From Planctomycetota bacterium (GTDB lineage Bacteria; Planctomycetota; UBA1135; GCA-002686595): a stretch of 64,000 bases of DNA. Numbering within the stretch: the first letter of the stretch is position 1; every line of letters starts with the position of its first letter. Below the pieces are notes generated by a model. The model had not been told where the DNA came from. It searched no databases and saw only the letters and a list, made by a program, of their open reading frames with translations. Location of the stretch: the NCBI GenBank assembly GCA_016712565.1, contig JADJQU010000003.1:434001-498000 (forward strand), written 5' to 3'. Position numbers and translations under genes: made by a program. Below are positions 59,671-64,000 of this stretch, in pieces.

Positions 59671-60316
59671 TCCCTTGGGCGCCAGGCTTCGCCAACGCCC
59701 GGTCGGGCCGGCCGCGCGGCTCAGGGAGCGGCGGAACGGCCCGCGGGGGGCCCCTGGGGTGGGCGCCCCTGGAAAAATCGGCTTCTGCTTTCCCTTGGGC
59801 CGGTCGATAGTCCAGCATGCACCTCCCGCCGGTCGCGGGGCCCCTGCCAGGGCCGCGACCTAGGCCTCCCCTCCCAAGGGCGGCCGGCCGCACGGGAATT
59901 CCGGGCCGGACTGTGAATCCGCTCCAGAACCTGACGCGCCCGCGGGCGCATACCGTACACACGCCCGTTCGCTGGACCCCTCCGGGTCGCGCCGGACAGA
60001 CGTGAGGCGGGTCTCCCTGGGACTCCCCGCGAGTCCCCGGGGGACCCATCACAACCCGATCAATCCGAGACCCGGCGCCGGACGTCCGGTCGCACGGAGG
60101 TTGGCCGAGCGAGCGCAAGCCGCCCGCCCTGCCCACAGCGCTTTCGCTTCGATGCGGAGGCGACCTCCCTCGACCGCGAGATCCCGCGCCCAGCTTCGTG
60201 TGCGCACGATCTCGCGGCGAGACCGCGAAGCGCGCCGCGCCCACGTTCGCGTGGACCGCATCCCCGACTCTCGAGGGGACAGCGGAGGGTCTCGCTCACC
60301 CCACACGCTTTTTTCC
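59671..60316 (+). promoter_or_regulatory. Long structured leader region upstream of the RNase E/G gene
   Basis: About 650 bases carry no supported gene. Clear stem-loops are at 59831-59860 (GGTCGCGG/CCGCGACC with an inner CCCT/AGGG), 60019-60037 (GGGACTC/GAGTCCC) and 60174-60217 (CCGCGAGATC/GATCTCGCGG). No convincing promoter was found. In E. coli rne has a long structured 5' leader used for self-regulation, so a similar role is possible here. Confidence 0.5.
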
Positions 60317-63300
60317 ATGACGGATCAAATGGCTCGCGGCTCCCAAGGGGACCGCGAGGACGACCTGTTCCACGGGTCTGAACCCGAGTTCCTTCCCGAT
60401 TCCCATTCCGCCGGCCCGGCGCCCCGCGGGTTCGACGCTGACTTTCCCGAGGGGAGCGGTGACTCCGCTAGTTCCGGTGGGCCGCAAGGCTCCACCGACG
60501 ACTCGACGGGCGCGCCCGGCTCCCCCGACCAACCCGCTGGCGAGGGTGCAGGCCGCCGCCGCGGTCGCCGCCGCGGAGGACGTCGCCGTCGCGGCGGGCC
60601 GGAGCGCGCACCCCGCGAGGCCACCGCGCCCGGATTCGAATCCGGACACGCGCCCGAGCTGGCCGTGGAGCCGCCGCTGCCCGACGATCCGGACGACATC
60701 GAGCGTCCCTACCCCACGGGGACTTCCCTGGCCCATGAAGGCGACGAGCTCCTTCCGCCCTTGCCGGACGGGACCGAGGTCGTGCGCAAGCGTCGCCGCC
60801 GCGGGCGTCGTCGGGGCCGCGGACGGGGCGAGCCCGGAGCGCCCGAGGCCGCCGATTACCCCGGCGCTCCCGAGGGCCCCGGAGCGCGCCATCCCGGTGC
60901 TTCCGGCCGCGGTGAGCGCCGGTCCCAAGGGGACGAGGTTGCCCCCTGGCCCGTGGATCACAGTCTGGACCCGGCCCACGAGGGCTTGGCGCCCATGGCC
61001 TCCGCACCCCTGGAGTACCCGGGGGATCCCCTGCTGACCGAAGCCCCGGGCGAAGGCGGTGCGGTCGCGGACGAGACCGGTGGTCGTCGGCGTCGCCGGC
61101 GGGGTCGCGGCCGCGGCCGTGATGGTCGAGCGGCCCCCAAGGACGAAGGCACCTTCCGGGCCGAGGCCGCCGGCGATCGGCGCGAACCTCGGACCGAGGG
61201 CCGGGCCGAAGGCCCCTCCGAGGCGGAAGCCCCGGGCCGCGAGGGAGCGAAGCGCCGTCGCCGTGGATCCCGCGGTGGGCGGGGGCGCGCCCGCGAACAG
61301 GGAGCGCGCGGTGAAGCCGCGGGCCCCCTGGGCGTGGAGCAGATCCCCTTCGAGGAGGATGACCTGCCCATCGTCGAGGTTCCCGCGCCCAAGGTGCGCG
61401 AGGACGAAGGGGATTCCGAGGGCCGGCGGGCTCCTCCCCGGCGCGAATCGGTGGCCCGGGAGTCAGGCGGCCGCAAGCGCCAGGACCGTGCGCGTCCCGC
61501 CGCGGAGGTCCGCGAGGCGGCACCTCCGGTGGTGCAGCGCAAGAACGTGATTCTCGTCAACGCCGCCGACCGCGAGGAAGTGCGCGTGGCGGTGGTCGAG
61601 AACCATCAGATCGTCGATTTCCAGATGACCGTTCGCAAGCAGAAGCTCTTGGTGAACGACATCTACCGCGGACGCGTGGTCAACCTGGAGCCGGCCATCG
61701 GCGCCGCCTTCGTGGACTTCGGGCAGGGCCGCAACGGATTCCTGCACACCTCCGACGTGCTCTCCGTCTACGGCGAGAAGGACTTCACCCTGCAGAAGCT
61801 CCTGACCGCCAAGGTCGATCCCGAGGAGTGGGGCTCCGAGGAGGCCGGGGCCGACACCGAGCCCGCGGCCCCTCCGCGCCGGGAGCCGGCGGAGGCCCAT
61901 GCGGATGCTTCCCAGGACACGTCCTCCCCGGGTCTTCCGGACGGCGTGGAAGAATCCGCCGACCTCGTCGACGAGCACCACGAGATGCACCTGGCCGAGG
62001 CCATGCGCCAGGCCCGGGCCGAGGAAGAGGCCCGAGAGGAGCACGCGGAGAGCGACCACCACGAGGACCTGCTGGCCTTCGTCCACGACGAAGTGCACAC
62101 CGACCTGGACGGGGTCCACTCCGAGGACGCGCCACTGGATGTCCACGGCGACGGTCACCAGGACTCCCACGGGGAGGGCTTCGGCGGCCTCGACGACGAG
62201 GATCACGGCGCCGGCGAATTGGAGCCGCACGAGCAGGACGGGCCGTCCTCCTCCGCCGCGGGCAGCGGCCTCGATGGGGACCGCACCTCGTCGTTCCCGG
62301 AGGCTGAAGCGACCTCGGCCGGGTATTCCTCGGCCCGGGGAGCTGACTCCGGCCCGCCAGGGGATTCTGGAGCCACGGAGGGCGGGGAGTTCTCCGCGTC
62401 GGGCGCCCGCGAGGGCGAAGCCGGGGGCGAGCGCGGCGAGACGCGCGGTCGACGCAGCCTGCGCAAGACCCGCGGCGCCGCGCGCGCCGTGGGCCACGGT
62501 CGCTCTCGCCGCGGGGCGGACGCGGGGCGCGGGGGCGGAAATCGCCACGGCGCCCCTGGACAGAACGGAGGCCGGCGCCAGGCGCGACCGCGCCGTCCGA
62601 TCACCGAGCTCCTGGAAAAGGGCCAGGTGGTGGTGGTGCAGATCACCAAGGACGCGATCGGCGAGAAAGGCCCGACGCTGACGACGTACATCTCGATCCC
62701 CGGCCGCCACCTGGTGCTGATGCCCTCGATGGCGCGCACCGGCGTGAGCCGCAAGATCGAGGACGAGAAGGAACGCCGGCGGCTGAAGAAGATCCTGGCC
62801 TCCCTCGACAACCTCCAGCCCGGCATGGGCGTGATCGTCCGCACCGCGGGCATCGGTTGCTCGCGCGAGGACCTGCAGCGGGACCTCGACTACTTGCTGG
62901 CCCTGTGGGGCGATTTCGAGAAGCGCTTGAACCTCGGCCGCGGCCCCGCGCCGCTGTACGAGGAGTCCGACGTGGCGATCCGAACCGTGCGCGACCTGTT
63001 CAACGCCTCGACGGAGGCGGTGATCGTCGACGACCCGGAGGTGTTCCAGCGCGTGCGCGAGTTCACCTCTCGATTGATGACGCCCGAGGACCTCGAGCGC
63101 ATCCAGCTCCACGACGGCGCCCGGCCCCTGTTCCATGCCTACGGCGTCGAGCAGGACTTCGAGCGCATCTTCTCGCGGCGCATCGAGCTGCCCTCCGGTG
63201 GTTCGATCGTCTTCGATCAGACCGAGGCCCTGGTGGCCATCGACGTCAACTCGGGCAAGACGCGCTCCGACGGCTTCGAGTTCGAGGAGATCGCGCTCAA

Positions 63301-63847
63301 GACCAACCTGGAGGCCGCGCCCGAAATCGCGCGGCAGATCCGGCTGCGGGACCTGGGCGGCATCATCGTCTGCGACTTCATCGACATGCAGCGCGCCTCC
63401 AGCCGCAAGGCGGTCGAGCGGGCCCTGGCCCAGGCTCTGGCCCAGGACCGCGCGCGCTCCAAGCTGGGTCGCATCTCCCAGTTCGGGCTCCTGGAACTGA
63501 CCCGCCAGCGCCTGGGGCCGGGCCTGTCCAAGATGCTCTTCCACAATTGCACCCGCTGCCGGGGTTCCGGACGGGTCTGCACCGTGGAGTCCCGCACGGG
63601 TTCGATCCTGCGGCGCCTGGGCGCGGCCCTGCCCCAGAAGGGCTTTGCCAAGGTCGAGGTGCGCGCCGCCCAGGACGTGATCGAGTACCTGCGGGCCAAC
63701 TGCGGCAGCGAGATCAAGGACCTGGAGGGCCGCCACCAGAAGCAGATCACCCTGGTGTCGGTTTCCGACCAGATGGAGGACGCGGTCCTGCGCTACCTGC
63801 GCCCGGACGGCCGGGAAGTGCGTCCGGGGGGGCGCCGCAAGCGGTGA
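60317..63847 (+). CDS. rne: Ribonuclease E/G with interrupted S1 domain
   Basis: The 1176-residue product starts at ATG 60317. Residues 1-405 are low-complexity, with Arg-rich blocks and acidic blocks. The S1 domain begins KNVILVNAADREEVRV (409) and reaches NGFLHTSDV. A 255-residue acidic, His-rich insertion follows (about 505-760). The S1 domain then resumes with ITELLEKGQVVVVQITKDAIG. The RNase H-like catalytic part has AIDVNSGK with Asp976 and CDFIDM (1019-1024). The zinc link CTRCRGSGRV and the small domain end the protein. The enzyme cuts single-stranded RNA in rRNA and mRNA processing. The frame is open upstream to 60002 without conserved sequence. It is longer than RNase G and differently arranged from E. 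coli RNase E, whose disordered part is C-terminal. Confidence 0.9.
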   Translation: MTDQMARGSQGDREDDLFHGSEPEFLPDSHSAGPAPRGFDADFPEGSGDSASSGGPQGSTDDSTGAPGSPDQPAGEGAGRRRGRRRGGRRRRGGPERAPREATAPGFESGHAPELAVEPPLPDDPDDIERPYPTGTSLAHEGDELLPPLPDGTEVVRKRRRRGRRRGRGRGEPGAPEAADYPGAPEGPGARHPGASGRGERRSQGDEVAPWPVDHSLDPAHEGLAPMASAPLEYPGDPLLTEAPGEGGAVADETGGRRRRRRGRGRGRDGRAAPKDEGTFRAEAAGDRREPRTEGRAEGPSEAEAPGREGAKRRRRGSRGGRGRAREQGARGEAAGPLGVEQIPFEEDDLPIVEVPAPKVREDEGDSEGRRAPPRRESVARESGGRKRQDRARPAAEVREAAPPVVQRKNVILVNAADREEVRVAVVENHQIVDFQMTVRKQKLLVNDIYRGRVVNLEPAIGAAFVDFGQGRNGFLHTSDVLSVYGEKDFTLQKLLTAKVDPEEWGSEEAGADTEPAAPPRREPAEAHADASQDTSSPGLPDGVEESADLVDEHHEMHLAEAMRQARAEEEAREEHAESDHHEDLLAFVHDEVHTDLDGVHSEDAPLDVHGDGHQDSHGEGFGGLDDEDHGAGELEPHEQDGPSSSAAGSGLDGDRTSSFPEAEATSAGYSSARGADSGPPGDSGATEGGEFSASGAREGEAGGERGETRGRRSLRKTRGAARAVGHGRSRRGADAGRGGGNRHGAPGQNGGRRQARPRRPITELLEKGQVVVVQITKDAIGEKGPTLTTYISIPGRHLVLMPSMARTGVSRKIEDEKERRRLKKILASLDNLQPGMGVIVRTAGIGCSREDLQRDLDYLLALWGDFEKRLNLGRGPAPLYEESDVAIRTVRDLFNASTEAVIVDDPEVFQRVREFTSRLMTPEDLERIQLHDGARPLFHAYGVEQDFERIFSRRIELPSGGSIVFDQTEALVAIDVNSGKTRSDGFEFEEIALKTNLEAAPEIARQIRLRDLGGIIVCDFIDMQRASSRKAVERALAQALAQDRARSKLGRISQFGLLELTRQRLGPGLSKMLFHNCTRCRGSGRVCTVESRTGSILRRLGAALPQKGFAKVEVRAAQDVIEYLRANCGSEIKDLEGRHQKQITLVSVSDQMEDAVLRYLRPDGREVRPGGRRKR

Positions 63848-64000
63848 CTTGACTCCGGGGGGCCTCTCCTGGACACTCTTCGGCCCCCAAGCGGCGCCCC
63901 CCGGCGCCGTCAGGGACCCAACGGGCGCTTCCCCAGGGGAGCCCCGGACTCGCGGCCGCCCGCCGGGCTGCCGCTCCCAAAGCAGTCACCAGGACCCCTC
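63848..64000 (+). other. Window end after the RNase E/G gene
   Basis: A hairpin CGGCGCC, loop CCCC, GGCGCCG at 63892-63909 could terminate the upstream gene. TTGACT (63849-63854) and GACACT (63872-63877), 17 bases apart, form a weak promoter candidate. No gene is seen. Confidence 0.4.

Noticed and set aside
60002..60316. N-terminal extension of the RNase E/G protein from an upstream start
   Set aside because: The frame is open, but the residues are Arg/Pro-rich noise, and strong stem-loops in the same stretch point to a leader.

Overview
The window is a continuous stretch of very GC-rich bacterial chromosome carrying most of the transcription-translation core. It most likely comes from a member of the Planctomycetota. 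Two things point there. EF-Tu (6863-8065) has the unusual switch I segment KTVTI in place of RGITI, which I associate with planctomycetes. The secreted protein at 40099-41325 combines a GEVED domain, Asp/Asn-rich calcium-type repeats and a C-terminal module typical of planctomycete exported proteins. The genome uses an E. coli-like -35/-10 promoter pattern that can be read in at least four places.

Layout. 1-5234: a membrane glycosyltransferase-like gene, a MutS2-like ATPase without the usual Smr end, and chorismate synthase (aroC). 5299-8065: a 24-base tandem repeat, a promoter, then tRNA-Thr(TGT), tRNA-Tyr(GTA), tRNA-Gly(TCC), tRNA-Thr(GGT) and tuf, the same order as thrU-tyrU-glyT-thrT-tufB in E. 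coli but with long, hairpin-rich spacers. 8169-20454: rpmG, secE, nusG, rplK, rplA, rplJ, rplL, rpoB, rpoC. 20567-24350: rpsL and rpsG, a classical terminator, then a Tsr3-like rRNA aminocarboxypropyltransferase and a divergent EF-G. 24450-39878: the S10, spc and alpha operons run together from rpsJ to rplQ, with secY, adk, infA, rpmJ and rpoA inside. rpmD and map are absent. 40099-46172: a minus-strand island with the GEVED protein, dnaE and a transcarbamylase of the N-succinylornithine type. 46296-50534: tRNA-Arg, tadA, two tRNA-Ser genes, SRP RNA, dnaX, ybaB and recR. 50604-54391: rpoN, truA, hpf, ptsN and an HPr-like gene, the nitrogen-PTS cluster. 54518-59575: pilM, pilN, a pilO-pilP fusion and pilQ (type IV pilus assembly and secretin). 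60317-63847: RNase E/G with a long structured leader and a large acidic, His-rich insertion.

Five genes that should be essential or highly conserved (rpoB, rpsD, dnaX, rpoN, ptsN) each carry one frame break. The protein on both sides of each break is well conserved, so sequencing or assembly error is the simplest reading. They are annotated as single genes.

The most interesting items are the bacterial Tsr3-like gene in the str region, the Pro in the substrate loop of the transcarbamylase (predicting succinylated arginine intermediates), the interrupted S1 domain of RNase E/G, and a series of strong stem-loops in operon junctions and leaders. No CRISPR array, insertion sequence, prophage or replication origin was seen.
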